This document shows positions 17,411-26,279 of a stretch of DNA of 64,000 nt, piece after piece; position 1 is the first letter of the stretch, and each line of letters starts with the position of its first letter. Below the pieces are notes generated by a model. It was given only the letters and a program-made list of their open reading frames with translations, had not been told where the DNA came from and ran no database searches. This DNA is from JAAZPT01 sp964544955. Its GTDB lineage: Bacteria; Bacillota; Clostridia; Christensenellales; Aristaeellaceae. The position numbers were made by a program, and so were the translations under genes. The stretch lies in NCBI GenBank assembly GCA_964544955.1, contig CAZJEB010000005.1, forward strand, positions 62,001 through 126,000, written 5' to 3'.

Positions 17411-18319
17411 ATGCATAAGAAAAATACTGGCATGATAACAGCTTTTATAACCCCTGCTCTAATTATATTTTTAATGATATTTATTTACCCTATTATCCGC
17501 ACAATAATTATGAGCTTTTACCACGTAGAAAGCGTTACAGCACCCACATCAACATGGACCTTTACAGGTTTGGCAAACTTTGAAAAACTATTTACAACAC
17601 CCTTGTTTTTAACATCCATGTGGAACTTACTACGCATATGGGGCGTAGGTGGCTTAGTTGTAATGAGCTTATCTTTGCTATTTGCTGTGTTCATCAACTC
17701 TGGCATACGTGGCAAAAAATTCTTTAAAGCCGTTATTTACATGCCCAATATAGTAAGCGCAGTTGCATTAGCTACAATGTGGCTACAATATGTTTACAAC
17801 ACAAAATATGGTTTATTAACATCTTTATTTAAATTTTTAGGTTTAGAAACATTGGCAAAAATTCAATGGACAGGCCCTGATAATATGTTCTATTCATTAG
17901 TTTTTGCTTACTGCTTTGGTATGGTTGGTTACCATATGCTTATATGGAGCAGTGGTATAGAAAAAATACCAGTAGAATATTACGAAGCAAGTACAATTGA
18001 CGGCGCTAACAAGCCCCAACAGTTTTTACATATAACTGCCCCACTACTAAAAGGCGTGTTTAAAACAAACATAACAATGTGGAGTATTACATCAGTTGGT
18101 TTCTTCGTTTGGTCTCAATTATTTAGTACAGTTACAGCAAGTACTCAAACAATTACACCAATGGTTTACATGTACCAGCAAGTATTTGGCGCAGGTAACT
18201 CTGTTACAGAGCGTAATGCAGGCCTTGGTGCATCAGTAGGTGTATTATTAGCAGTATGCGTAGTTGCAGTATTTTTAATAACAAACTTAATCATCAAAGA
18301 TGATGATTTAGAGTTTTAG
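17411..18319 (+). CDS. Sugar ABC transporter permease (MalF type)
   Basis: 302-residue inner-membrane permease with about six membrane segments. The EAA motif that contacts the ATPase is YYEASTIDGANKPQQFLHIT, in the penultimate cytoplasmic loop. The start MHKKNTGMITAFITPALIIF follows GGGAGG. It pairs with the next permease, 12 nt downstream. No ATPase gene lies in the operon, so it must use one encoded elsewhere (MsmX-like). Confidence 0.93.
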   Translation: MHKKNTGMITAFITPALIIFLMIFIYPIIRTIIMSFYHVESVTAPTSTWTFTGLANFEKLFTTPLFLTSMWNLLRIWGVGGLVVMSLSLLFAVFINSGIRGKKFFKAVIYMPNIVSAVALATMWLQYVYNTKYGLLTSLFKFLGLETLAKIQWTGPDNMFYSLVFAYCFGMVGYHMLIWSSGIEKIPVEYYEASTIDGANKPQQFLHITAPLLKGVFKTNITMWSITSVGFFVWSQLFSTVTASTQTITPMVYMYQQVFGAGNSVTERNAGLGASVGVLLAVCVVAVFLITNLIIKDDDLEF

Positions 18320-18331
18320 GAGGGCTTAATA

Positions 18332-19210
18332 ATGAAAGAGAAAAAAATTAGAGAAAAATTTAATTTAAGAAAAGAACTTTCTTTAACCCCCGCCTATTTA
18401 ATACTATCTTTATGGATATTGTTTACTGCTGTAATATTGGGCTGGATATTACTTTCAAGCTTATCCACCACAAAAGAGATATTCAAAGGCGAATCTACTT
18501 ACCTTCCATCTGGCGCTCACTTTGAAAACTATGTAAAAGCATGGACAACATCAAACGTATCAGTTTTCTTCACAAACTCATTAGGCTATGCCTTAGTTTC
18601 TAGTGGATTGTTAATTTTGATTTGTGCCCCCGCTGCATATGCTTTATCAAGGTTTAAATTCTTCCTTAACAAGCCAATACAAAGTAGCTTTGTTGCTGCA
18701 ATGGGCGTGCCAATTATAATGATAATTTTGCCATTGTTTGGTATAGTTACACAATTACAACTTTTAAAGCAAGATATAACAATTAGGTTATTGATGGTAT
18801 TTTTATATGTAGGTATCAATATTCCCTACACAACAATATTCCTACTATCATTCTTCTCTAACTTATCAAGGTCTTACGAGGAAGCCGCATCTATTGATGG
18901 TTGTTCACCCATAGGCACATTCTGGAAGATAATGTTCCCATTAGCCCAACCAGGTATAATAACCGTTACAATATTCAACTTTATAAACATTTGGAATGAA
19001 TACTTTATGAGCTTGATATTTGCAAGTGGCGATAAAGTTAGACCCGTTGCAGTTGGCTTGTATTCAATGATAGCATCAATGAGATACACAGGCGACTGGC
19101 CCGGCATGTTCGCAGCAGTTATTATTGTATTCCTACCCACATTTATACTATACATGTTCCTATCCGAAAAAATTATCGCTGGTGTTACTGGCGGTGGCGT
19201 AAAGGGCTAA
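18332..19210 (+). CDS. Sugar ABC transporter permease (MalG type)
   Basis: 292-residue second permease with about six membrane segments and the EAA loop YEEAASIDGCSPIGTFWKIM. It has the short N-terminal cytoplasmic stretch of the MalG branch followed by TPAYLILSLWILFTAVI. The ribosome site is AGGAGG. It is followed 10 nt later by the nucleotidyltransferase gene, so transport and sugar activation are in one transcript. Confidence 0.93.
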   Translation: MKEKKIREKFNLRKELSLTPAYLILSLWILFTAVILGWILLSSLSTTKEIFKGESTYLPSGAHFENYVKAWTTSNVSVFFTNSLGYALVSSGLLILICAPAAYALSRFKFFLNKPIQSSFVAAMGVPIIMIILPLFGIVTQLQLLKQDITIRLLMVFLYVGINIPYTTIFLLSFFSNLSRSYEEAASIDGCSPIGTFWKIMFPLAQPGIITVTIFNFINIWNEYFMSLIFASGDKVRPVAVGLYSMIASMRYTGDWPGMFAAVIIVFLPTFILYMFLSEKIIAGVTGGGVKG

Positions 19211-19220
19211 GGAGTGTAAT

Positions 19221-20129
19221 ATGAAAAAACCAATTTTAGTTATTATGGCTGCTGGTATGGGCAGTAGGTATGGTGGCTTAAAACAAATTGACCCTGTTGA
19301 TAAGGAAGGCCACTTAATTATTGATTATTCAATTTATGATGCTATAAAAGCTGGCGTTGAAGAAGTAGTTTGTATTATTAAACCTGAAAACCGCGAGACC
19401 TTTGAGGAACGTATAGGCAAGCAACTTGAAGGCAAGGTTAAGCTTAGCTACGCTTACCAAACCCCAGATTTACCCAAAGGTTTTGAAATACCTGAAGGTA
19501 GAGTTAAGCCTTGGGGCACAGCCCATGCAGTATTATGCGCAAAGGATTACATAAACTCTTCCTTTATTGTTATCAATGCCGATGACTTTTATGGTAGAAC
19601 AGCCTTTGAAACTGTATTCAACTACTTACAGGGCGAGCAAAACCCAACAAAGCATTCCATGGTTGCATATAAGTTGATAAATACATTAACAGAAAACGGC
19701 CATGTTGCAAGGGGCGTTTGCACAGTAGATAATGATGATAACTTAGTTACAATAACAGAAAGAACCCATATAGAAATGCGTGAAAACGGTGGTGCTTATA
19801 CAGAAGATGGTGAAAACTTTACTTTCTTAGAAGCAAACACACCTGTATCAATGAATTTATGGGGCTTTCAACACAGCATATTAGATGCTATAGAAAGTAA
19901 CTTTGAAGCCTTTTTAAGGGAAAACTTACCAAAGAATCCTTTAAAATGCGAATACTTTTTACCCTTTGTTCCAGATTTATTGTTAAAAGCGGGTAAAGCA
20001 AGCGTAAAAGTACTACACACTTCCGAAAAATGGTATGGTGTAACATATAAAGAAGATAAGCCTAAGGTTATGGCTGCAATAGAGGATATGAAAAATAAGG
20101 GTTTATACCCAAGATATTTATGGAGATAG
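19221..20129 (+). CDS. Sugar-phosphate nucleotidyltransferase
   Basis: 302-residue enzyme of the NTP-transferase fold. The N-terminal signature VIMAAGMGSRYGGLKQIDPV binds the nucleotide, and VINADDFYGRTAFE contains the metal-binding Asp. It would join a sugar 1-phosphate to a nucleoside triphosphate. Directly before the hexosamine kinase it fits the step that follows 1-phosphorylation, giving UDP-GlcNAc/GalNAc or a similar sugar nucleotide. The exact substrate is not readable; in bifidobacteria the analogous step is done by LnpC, an uridylyltransferase. Confidence 0.85.
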   Translation: MKKPILVIMAAGMGSRYGGLKQIDPVDKEGHLIIDYSIYDAIKAGVEEVVCIIKPENRETFEERIGKQLEGKVKLSYAYQTPDLPKGFEIPEGRVKPWGTAHAVLCAKDYINSSFIVINADDFYGRTAFETVFNYLQGEQNPTKHSMVAYKLINTLTENGHVARGVCTVDNDDNLVTITERTHIEMRENGGAYTEDGENFTFLEANTPVSMNLWGFQHSILDAIESNFEAFLRENLPKNPLKCEYFLPFVPDLLLKAGKASVKVLHTSEKWYGVTYKEDKPKVMAAIEDMKNKGLYPRYLWR

Positions 20130-20130
20130 T

Positions 20131-21192
20131 ATGAAAGATATTGTAAACCGTTTTAATATATTAGGTAATGTTTTATCATGCGAACCCTATGGTTTTGGCC
20201 ATATTAACTCAACTTATAAGGTTAAAACCGATGCGCCCCATAAGTACATTTTACAAAAGATAAACAATACCATTTTTAGCAACGTTCCTGCATTAATGAA
20301 TAATATTGAGGCAGTTACAGACCACTTGAAAAGCAAAGGCTTTGATAGCAGGCATGTGCTTACAATAGTTAGAACCCTTGATGATAAGGCTTATTTAAGC
20401 CTTGAAGATGGCACTTATTGGAGAATGTATGAGTTTGTTACAGAAAGCATTTGCTTAAACCAAAGTGAAAGCCCCTTTGATTTTTATCAAAGTGCTAAAG
20501 CTTTTGGTACATTCCAAAACCTATTATCTGACTTTAATGCTGATGTGCTTGTGGAAACTATACCACTATTCCACCACACACCAAACAGGTATAAAATGTT
20601 ACACGAAGCTATCGAAAAAAACAGCTTTGATAGGCTAAAAAACGTTGAGGCTGAAGTTGCCTTTGCCTTAGGCCAAGAACAATATGCTAGCCTTATGACT
20701 GATATGCTTAAAAATTGCGAACTTCCTTTAAGAGTTACCCATAACGATACTAAGCTTAATAACGTTATGCTTGATGCTACAACACGTGAATCCCTATGCG
20801 TTATAGACTTAGATACTGTTATGCCTGGCTTAGTTGGTAATGACTTTGGCGATTCAATAAGGTTTGGCGCTACACCTGCAAAGGAAGATGAACAAGATTT
20901 AAGCAAGGTTTACCTATCATTAGACCTGTTTGATGTATATGCAAAAGGCTTTTTGGAAGCTTGTGGCGATAATTTAACAGAAAATGAAATAAACACATTG
21001 CCCCTTGGCGCAAAGCTTATGACATTGGAATGTGGTGTACGCTTCCTAACAGACTACTTAAATGGTGATGTTTATTTTAGAACAACAATGACACACCATA
21101 ACTTATACAGAGCAAGAACGCAATTTAAACTAGTTGATGATATGAACAAAAATATGGATGTTCTAAATTGTATAATAAAAAAATATAGGTAA
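20131..21192 (+). CDS. nahK: N-acetylhexosamine 1-kinase-like protein
   Basis: 353-residue member of the aminoglycoside phosphotransferase/choline kinase fold, strongly resembling bifidobacterial NahK (LnpB), which phosphorylates GlcNAc/GalNAc at C1. Shared segments are EPYGFGHINSTY near residue 20, LRVTHNDTKLNNVMLD (catalytic HND), VIDLDTVMPG (metal-binding Asp) and the tail LECGVRFLTDYLNGD. It begins 1 nt after the nucleotidyltransferase stop. In bifidobacteria this kinase works with galacto-N-biose/lacto-N-biose phosphorylase, which is absent in this window. Specificity is inferred. Confidence 0.88.
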   Translation: MKDIVNRFNILGNVLSCEPYGFGHINSTYKVKTDAPHKYILQKINNTIFSNVPALMNNIEAVTDHLKSKGFDSRHVLTIVRTLDDKAYLSLEDGTYWRMYEFVTESICLNQSESPFDFYQSAKAFGTFQNLLSDFNADVLVETIPLFHHTPNRYKMLHEAIEKNSFDRLKNVEAEVAFALGQEQYASLMTDMLKNCELPLRVTHNDTKLNNVMLDATTRESLCVIDLDTVMPGLVGNDFGDSIRFGATPAKEDEQDLSKVYLSLDLFDVYAKGFLEACGDNLTENEINTLPLGAKLMTLECGVRFLTDYLNGDVYFRTTMTHHNLYRARTQFKLVDDMNKNMDVLNCIIKKYR

Positions 21193-21194
21193 AT

Positions 21195-21224
21195 AAAAGC
21201 TGCTTTAAACAAGCAGCTTTTTTA
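21195..21224. terminator. Bidirectional terminator between nahK and the GH110-like gene
   Basis: Hairpin AAAAGCTGCTT/AAGCAGCTTTT followed by T on the plus strand and with the A run on the other side, serving the two convergent genes. Confidence 0.85.
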
Positions 21225-22763
21225 TTCTATTATATTGTTATCCATAACAAACTTATCGCAGGCATGTTCATAAGTAATTGGCTTTTTGCAATTTATAAAC
21301 CTATTGCCAACAAGCCTTATATTTTTATGGTAAATTATATCACTACCTTTTGGTACAGAGGGTGATGATTGTATTATTGCTACGCCCCAAGGGGAATAGC
21401 CACAGTTATCAAAAATGTTGTTAGTAATATTTATATCCTTAACTGGGCCAGACTCATACCATTCATTACAATCCCCTTCTATAAGTATTGATGTGCCTGC
21501 TGTTGCAAAGTAATTATCCTTAATTTCAACATGTTTATTAGTTGTAATGAGCATACCCCTTGCCCTATTATGCAAAAACTTACAATTACTTATATATAGG
21601 TTTGGCATTTTGTTGGATAACTCAATAGCATTATTTATTTTAATATTGCCTTTTAAATCCTTTATGGTAAGCTTTGTTACTTCGCCGTTTATAATTTCAA
21701 CCTTTGCAATAGTACATTCCCCTGTTTTTTGTAAAGTTTTTTGATCAATAATATCAACCACATCACCAACCTCATAAATATCAATATAATAATGCTGAAA
21801 ATGTTTGTATTTAACATAAATTGAATTATCAACTATATTAAAAATTTCAGAATATATTCCATGGCAATTAACTGCATCATCTTTTTGATTTTGGAATAAG
21901 GAGTTTTTTATAATAATATCCCCTGTGCAGTTAACAAAATGCAATCCATCCGCACTAGCACTTATAAGGCGATTGTTTGATGGGATTAGTACAAAGTTAT
22001 CAAAGCTTAGGTTATGGCTTAATTGACCAACTACTGCCATTGTTAATGTATTGTGTATTGTAATGTTATTAAAGGAAACATTTTTAGATTTTTCTATAAA
22101 AAAGCCCGGCCACTTTCTATTTGTAGGCACTAGTATAATAGAATTACCAACATTATGCTTGCTATGGAACTCCCTTTCAAAGCGCACAACATCTTCATTA
22201 AGCTGTGTAGAAACGCTATTATGTAGCCAACCATCATCCCCCACCCCTGCTGCTGGGGCTTTTTTTATGGGATCCATTTCTAAAAACAAACCAATTTCAT
22301 CGGTTTCAAAATAAGGTGTTTTGTAATAAAAACGCCTTTCCTTTATGTAATAGGGGTAAATATTTTTATCAATTTTTAGCTCAATAAAGTTAACGCCACA
22401 GTTTACAATATCCCCTTGTATATATAGGGGATATTCATAATCAATTGTAAAGCCACTAAATTGTATGTTATTGGAGTTTTGTACTGCAAAGGGCATAAAT
22501 GCTCCATGGAATATAAAATGGGCATTTTGTGCAGATATTTCCAAGTTTTGAAAGCCTTCTATATCAAAAAGTACTCGTTTTACCCCTGAATCATTATTGC
22601 TAATACCAAAAAAGCGTTCTTTTAAAAAGTCGCTATAAAAATCATATACCCCTGGCTCAAATACTATTTTATTTTTATTTTGAGCTTTGCAAGTTTCCAA
22701 AGCCTTTTGAACTATTAAACTATAATCTTGCTTACCATTATTTTTAATAATATATGTATTCAT
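21222..22763 (-). CDS. Right-handed beta-helix glycosidase, GH110-like (alpha-1,3-galactosidase)
   Basis: 513-residue protein with many short parallel beta-helix turns (NISFNN/ITNN-type repeats). The segments SADGLHFVNC, QKDDAVNCHG and KHFQHYYID match the pattern I know from GH110 alpha-1,3-galactosidases (the DDA-N-HG and HFQ motifs), enzymes that remove terminal alpha-galactose of blood group B and related glycans. There is no signal peptide, so it would act in the cytoplasm on imported oligosaccharides. It is convergent with the sugar transport/kinase operon, supporting a shared pathway. GH110 membership is recognised by eye and not confirmed. Confidence 0.72.
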   Translation of the reverse strand: MNTYIIKNNGKQDYSLIVQKALETCKAQNKNKIVFEPGVYDFYSDFLKERFFGISNNDSGVKRVLFDIEGFQNLEISAQNAHFIFHGAFMPFAVQNSNNIQFSGFTIDYEYPLYIQGDIVNCGVNFIELKIDKNIYPYYIKERRFYYKTPYFETDEIGLFLEMDPIKKAPAAGVGDDGWLHNSVSTQLNEDVVRFEREFHSKHNVGNSIILVPTNRKWPGFFIEKSKNVSFNNITIHNTLTMAVVGQLSHNLSFDNFVLIPSNNRLISASADGLHFVNCTGDIIIKNSLFQNQKDDAVNCHGIYSEIFNIVDNSIYVKYKHFQHYYIDIYEVGDVVDIIDQKTLQKTGECTIAKVEIINGEVTKLTIKDLKGNIKINNAIELSNKMPNLYISNCKFLHNRARGMLITTNKHVEIKDNYFATAGTSILIEGDCNEWYESGPVKDINITNNIFDNCGYSPWGVAIIQSSPSVPKGSDIIYHKNIRLVGNRFINCKKPITYEHACDKFVMDNNIIE

Positions 22764-22827
22764 ATTAATTTCTCCTTAGTTTTTTATATTATATAAAATA
22801 ATTGTTTTCAGTACAACACAATGCTTG

Positions 22828-22856
22828 TTGCACCATAAATAAATATGTTGTATAAT
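22828..22856 (+). promoter_or_regulatory. Promoter of the SCIFF operon
   Basis: -35 TTGCAC (22828-22833), 17-nt spacer, -10 TATAAT (22851-22856), 32 nt upstream of the precursor peptide start. Confidence 0.8.
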
Positions 22857-22888
22857 GATTATGATATTGAAAGAGGAGTGAATTCCAC

Positions 22889-23083
22889 ATGAAACATATG
22901 AAAACAGTAGCAGCCCCCGCACTTTGCGATACAGTTAAAACAGGCGGTTGTGGCGAATGCCGTTCATCATGCCAAAGCGCATGCAAAACAAGCTGCACAG
23001 TTGGTAACCAATCTTGTGAAAAACAGAGTGCACAAGAAATTTCGGGTCGCGAAGGAAAATTAAACCGCTCATTGAACAAGTAA
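22889..23083 (+). CDS. scfA: SCIFF peptide precursor (ranthipeptide)
   Basis: 64-residue precursor of the six-cysteines-in-forty-five-residues family, nearly universal in Clostridia. The core CGECRSSCQSACKTSC followed by TVGNQSC has Cys at 21, 24, 28, 32, 36 and 43, plus one more at 13. In the characterised homologue CteA a thioether joins Cys32 to Thr37; the same residues exist here at the same numbers. The leader MKHMKTVAAPALCD is the maturase-binding part. The maturase gene follows after an attenuator. The tail after residue 44 is long and polar. Function of the mature peptide is unknown in general, with quorum-type signalling proposed. Confidence 0.95.
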   Translation: MKHMKTVAAPALCDTVKTGGCGECRSSCQSACKTSCTVGNQSCEKQSAQEISGREGKLNRSLNK

Positions 23084-23096
23084 GTTACAATGAATA

Positions 23097-23125
23097 AACC
23101 GTGACAAGTAATGTCATGGTTTTTT
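23097..23125 (+). terminator. Attenuator between SCIFF peptide and maturase
   Basis: Arms AACCGTGACA (23097-23106) and TGTCATGGTT (23112-23121), with one G-U pair, followed by a T run. It would let the peptide be made in excess over its enzyme. Confidence 0.8.
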
Positions 23126-23151
23126 AATGTTTTAATATAAGGAGATTTAAT

Positions 23152-24510
23152 TTGATACATTGTTTTGAAGCATTAGGTAATAAAATTGCCTTAGACGTTG
23201 GATCAGGATCCATATTTTTACCTGATGATTTAGCTTTTGATGCACTAAAACTTTGGGATAACCACAGCCAAGATGAAATTAAAAGCATTTTAGAAAAAAG
23301 TTATGATAAAGCTTTAGTGGCTGAAACCTTAACAGAACTAAATGAAATGAAAGCCGATGGACTTATTGATGCTAACCACAACTATACTGACGAGGATTTA
23401 AAAATGGAGGGTCCATCAGTAGTAAAAGCCATGTGCTTATTAGCTGCCCATGATTGCAATATGCGTTGTAAATATTGCTTTGCAGATACTGGCGAGTTCC
23501 ATATGAAAAATAGAATTATGCTTAGCTATGAAACAGGTAAGGCAGCCTTGGATTGGCTAGTTAAAAAAAGTGGCAACAGAAAGTTTTTAGAGGTGGACTT
23601 TTTTGGCGGTGAACCTTTAATGAACTTTGAAACAGTTAAAAAAATAGTTGCTTATGGTAGAGAATTAGAAAAAAAGCATGATAAAAAGTTTAAATTTACC
23701 ATTACAACAAATGGCTTAGCCATAAATGATGAAAATATAGAGTACATGAATAAGGAAATGGATAATGTAGTTATATCCATAGACGGCCGCAAGGATGTAC
23801 ACGATAAAATGCGCCCTGGGGTAAACCAAAAGTCTTGCTATGATGTAGTTTTAAGGAATGCTAAAAAGCTAGTTGATGCAAGAAACCAACAACAATACTA
23901 CATTAGGGGAACCTACACAAAACATAACCTAGATTTTGCTGATGATATTATGTACCTTGCCGACGAAGGCTTTGAACAAATATCAATAGAGCCAGTTGTT
24001 GCACCAGAAAATGAAAGCTATGCATTAACAGAGGCCGACTTCCCCACAATGGAAAAAGAATACGATAGGCTTGCCCATATGTATATGGAACGTAGAAAAA
24101 ATGGAAAATGGTTTAGTTTTTTCCACTACAATATTGATTTAACTGGTGGACCTTGCTTAAAGAAAAGGCTTAATGGCTGTGGTGTTGGCAATGAATATGT
24201 TGCTGTATCCGCTGATGGTGATATTTACCCTTGCCACCAATTTGTTGGTAAGGATAATTACAAAATGGGATCTGTACTTAATAATACATTTGATAAGAAT
24301 ATGCAAGGCACATTTGCCAACAACAATGTATTGCATAAGGAAAAGTGTGTAAATTGCTGGGCTAAATTTTATTGCGCAGGTGGATGCACTGCAAACGCCT
24401 ATAATTTTAACAACAATATTGCAGAGCCCCACGATTTTGAATGTATGGTAGAAAAAAAGCGTTTAGAAAACGCAATAGCAATTTATATAATGGAAAACTC
24501 TGATAAATAA
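23152..24510 (+). CDS. scfB: SCIFF radical SAM maturase (thioether-forming)
   Basis: 452-residue radical SAM/SPASM enzyme that forms thioether bridges in the SCIFF peptide. The SAM cluster motif is CNMRCKYC (C102, C106, C109). The C-terminal SPASM region has CGVGNEYVAVSADGDIYPC, CVNCWAKFYCAGGC and a late EC, the ligands for two auxiliary clusters. The N-terminal 90 residues form the peptide-recognition part. The start is TTG at 23152, with AAGGAG 8 nt before it. It follows the precursor gene on the same transcript. Confidence 0.95.
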   Translation: MIHCFEALGNKIALDVGSGSIFLPDDLAFDALKLWDNHSQDEIKSILEKSYDKALVAETLTELNEMKADGLIDANHNYTDEDLKMEGPSVVKAMCLLAAHDCNMRCKYCFADTGEFHMKNRIMLSYETGKAALDWLVKKSGNRKFLEVDFFGGEPLMNFETVKKIVAYGRELEKKHDKKFKFTITTNGLAINDENIEYMNKEMDNVVISIDGRKDVHDKMRPGVNQKSCYDVVLRNAKKLVDARNQQQYYIRGTYTKHNLDFADDIMYLADEGFEQISIEPVVAPENESYALTEADFPTMEKEYDRLAHMYMERRKNGKWFSFFHYNIDLTGGPCLKKRLNGCGVGNEYVAVSADGDIYPCHQFVGKDNYKMGSVLNNTFDKNMQGTFANNNVLHKEKCVNCWAKFYCAGGCTANAYNFNNNIAEPHDFECMVEKKRLENAIAIYIMENSDK

Positions 24511-24597
24511 AAGATACAAATAGTTTACTATCAATTCATAATTTGGACAAAAATAAATTGTATAATTTAAGCATACCAAGAAGGAGGTATAACTTAA

Positions 24598-25860
24598 ATG
24601 AAAAAGAGTTATTTAAAAATATTGGCTTTAGCCTTAGTTTGTGTTTTATTAGGCACTGTAATAGGCTTAAATGCTTTTAAACCAGCTAGTGCTGAAACAG
24701 CACAAACAGTTGTTGTTACAAGCCCATTCACAAAGGCAATTGAAGAAGTTCATGGAAGCGTTGTTGGTATAAACAACTATTCTACAACAAGCAGTGGCGG
24801 TTATGGAAACTTTGGCTTTAATTTTGGCTTTGGTTTTGACTTCCCAGGTTATGGCAACTACAATACTCCTAGCGAAAAAGAAGTTCTTTATGGCGCAGGC
24901 AGTGGTGTTGTTGTAAGTAACGAAGGCCATGTTTTAACAAACTACCACGTAGTAGAAAAGAACACACGCCTTGAAGTTGTTGTAAACGATAAAACATATG
25001 AAGCAGAACTTGTAGCATTTGACGAAACTAAAGACTTAGCGGTTTTAAAAGCTAAGGATTTAAATTTACCCGCAGTAAGGTTGGGCGACAGCGATACACT
25101 TACAGTTGGCGATTGGGCAATTTGTATAGGTAACCCAATTTCACTACCTGGCACAACAACAGTTGGTATAGTTTCAGCAATAGAGCGCCAAATATCTACA
25201 TCCTCAAGCACAGACAAATATGGCAAACGCACAGAGAATGTAAACTCAATGATACAAACTGATGCAGCTATAAATAGCGGTAACAGTGGTGGCGGCTTAT
25301 TCAATGTAAATGGTGAATTGATGGGCGTACCTACATTGAAGTATACAAACAATGGTTTTAGCCGTAGCGCGCAAATTGATGGAATTGGTATGGCAATACC
25401 TGTAAATGAAGCTAAGCCTTTAATTGAAAAAGCTTTAAAGGGTGAAAATGTAGCTGTAAGCAATGATAGTAATGGTAGCAAAAATAACGATCAACCTTTA
25501 ACAACAGGAAGTAAGCCAAGAATAGGCGTTACAATAAGTGGTATAAACCCCAATAGCACAGCTGTTATGCAAGGCATTATACCAATGGGCGCAAGCGTTA
25601 GAAACGTTGAAGCTAACTCACCCGCTGAAAAAGCTGGCTTAAAGGAAGATGATATAGTTGTTGATATAGATGATAATATAATTGCATCATCCGATGATAT
25701 GTTAAACATAATATCCACAAAAAAAGCTGGAGATACAATTAAAGTAAAAGTATACAGAGTCGAAAACTTATCTGAATATGAAAACTATACAGAAATACCT
25801 GAAGGTGAATATTTAGATTTTGAAGTAAAACTTGAAATGCTTGATGATGTTCAACAATAA
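24598..25860 (+). CDS. htrA: HtrA/DegP-like serine protease with PDZ domain
   Basis: 420-residue membrane-anchored protease for envelope protein quality control. The N-terminal signal anchor is residues 1-30, followed by a Gly/Phe/Tyr-rich linker (about residues 60-90) that is unusual in composition. The chymotrypsin-like domain has the triad in TNYHVVE (H117), KDLAVLKA (D146) and NSGNSGGGLFN (S230). One PDZ domain spans about residues 300-410 (SPAEKAGLKEDDIVVDID). The start follows AAGGAGG. It stands as a single gene ending in a terminator. Confidence 0.95.
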   Translation: MKKSYLKILALALVCVLLGTVIGLNAFKPASAETAQTVVVTSPFTKAIEEVHGSVVGINNYSTTSSGGYGNFGFNFGFGFDFPGYGNYNTPSEKEVLYGAGSGVVVSNEGHVLTNYHVVEKNTRLEVVVNDKTYEAELVAFDETKDLAVLKAKDLNLPAVRLGDSDTLTVGDWAICIGNPISLPGTTTVGIVSAIERQISTSSSTDKYGKRTENVNSMIQTDAAINSGNSGGGLFNVNGELMGVPTLKYTNNGFSRSAQIDGIGMAIPVNEAKPLIEKALKGENVAVSNDSNGSKNNDQPLTTGSKPRIGVTISGINPNSTAVMQGIIPMGASVRNVEANSPAEKAGLKEDDIVVDIDDNIIASSDDMLNIISTKKAGDTIKVKVYRVENLSEYENYTEIPEGEYLDFEVKLEMLDDVQQ

Positions 25861-25864
25861 TTAT

Positions 25865-25893
25865 AAACAGAGTGTAAATCACTCTGTTTTTTT
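25865..25893 (+). terminator. Terminator of htrA
   Basis: Arms AAACAGAGTG/CACTCTGTTT followed by T7. Confidence 0.85.
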
Positions 25894-25901
25894 ATATATA
25901 A

Positions 25902-25924
25902 AAAATGCCCCAATGGGGCATTTT
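25902..25924. terminator. Terminator of the SCP2-like gene, usable both ways
   Basis: Perfect hairpin AAAATGCCCC/GGGGCATTTT with a T run on the minus strand, immediately behind the minus-strand stop codon at 25926. Confidence 0.85.
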
Positions 25925-25925
25925 A

Positions 25926-26279
25926 TTATATACCTATATTAAGTTTTTTAAGAAGGTTTAAATCACCTGATACCCTTAAGCCTTTAAACATTAAAGCTTT
26001 TGCTGGGCTAATATTCTGCTTAAAAACATCTAATATAACACTTTCTTTTCCGCTTATAACAAGGTCTAGCTTTTCACTATCAGTTTGGCTAATACTATTG
26101 TTACCAACTTTAAAAGCAAAGGTTTTTCCCTCTTTAGTTTTTATACCAAAGCTTGCATTTATATCCTTATGGTTTTCAGGGTTTTGGCCAAGAAAACTTA
26201 AAAGGCTTGATACCACTTCATCCAGGGTATTCATATGCTTCCATTCATTTAGCAGGCTATTTATATTCATTGTACTCAT
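25926..26279 (-). CDS. SCP2 sterol-binding domain protein
   Basis: 117-residue soluble protein whose last 70 residues follow the SCP2/sterol-carrier pattern (KLDLVISGKESVILDVFKQ, ISPAKALMFKGLRVSGDLN). In Firmicutes such proteins bind lipids or are of unknown role. The start lies at the asnS stop (26279) and overlaps it by one nucleotide, so it is co-transcribed with asnS; a second in-frame Met three codons later is possible. Nothing here links its function to tRNA charging. Confidence 0.75.
   Translation of the reverse strand: MSTMNINSLLNEWKHMNTLDEVVSSLLSFLGQNPENHKDINASFGIKTKEGKTFAFKVGNNSISQTDSEKLDLVISGKESVILDVFKQNISPAKALMFKGLRVSGDLNLLKKLNIGI

Noticed and set aside
22764..23160. Minus-strand 123-codon open frame over the SCIFF gene
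   Set aside because: It covers the SCIFF peptide, its promoter and attenuator in antisense and has no family match.
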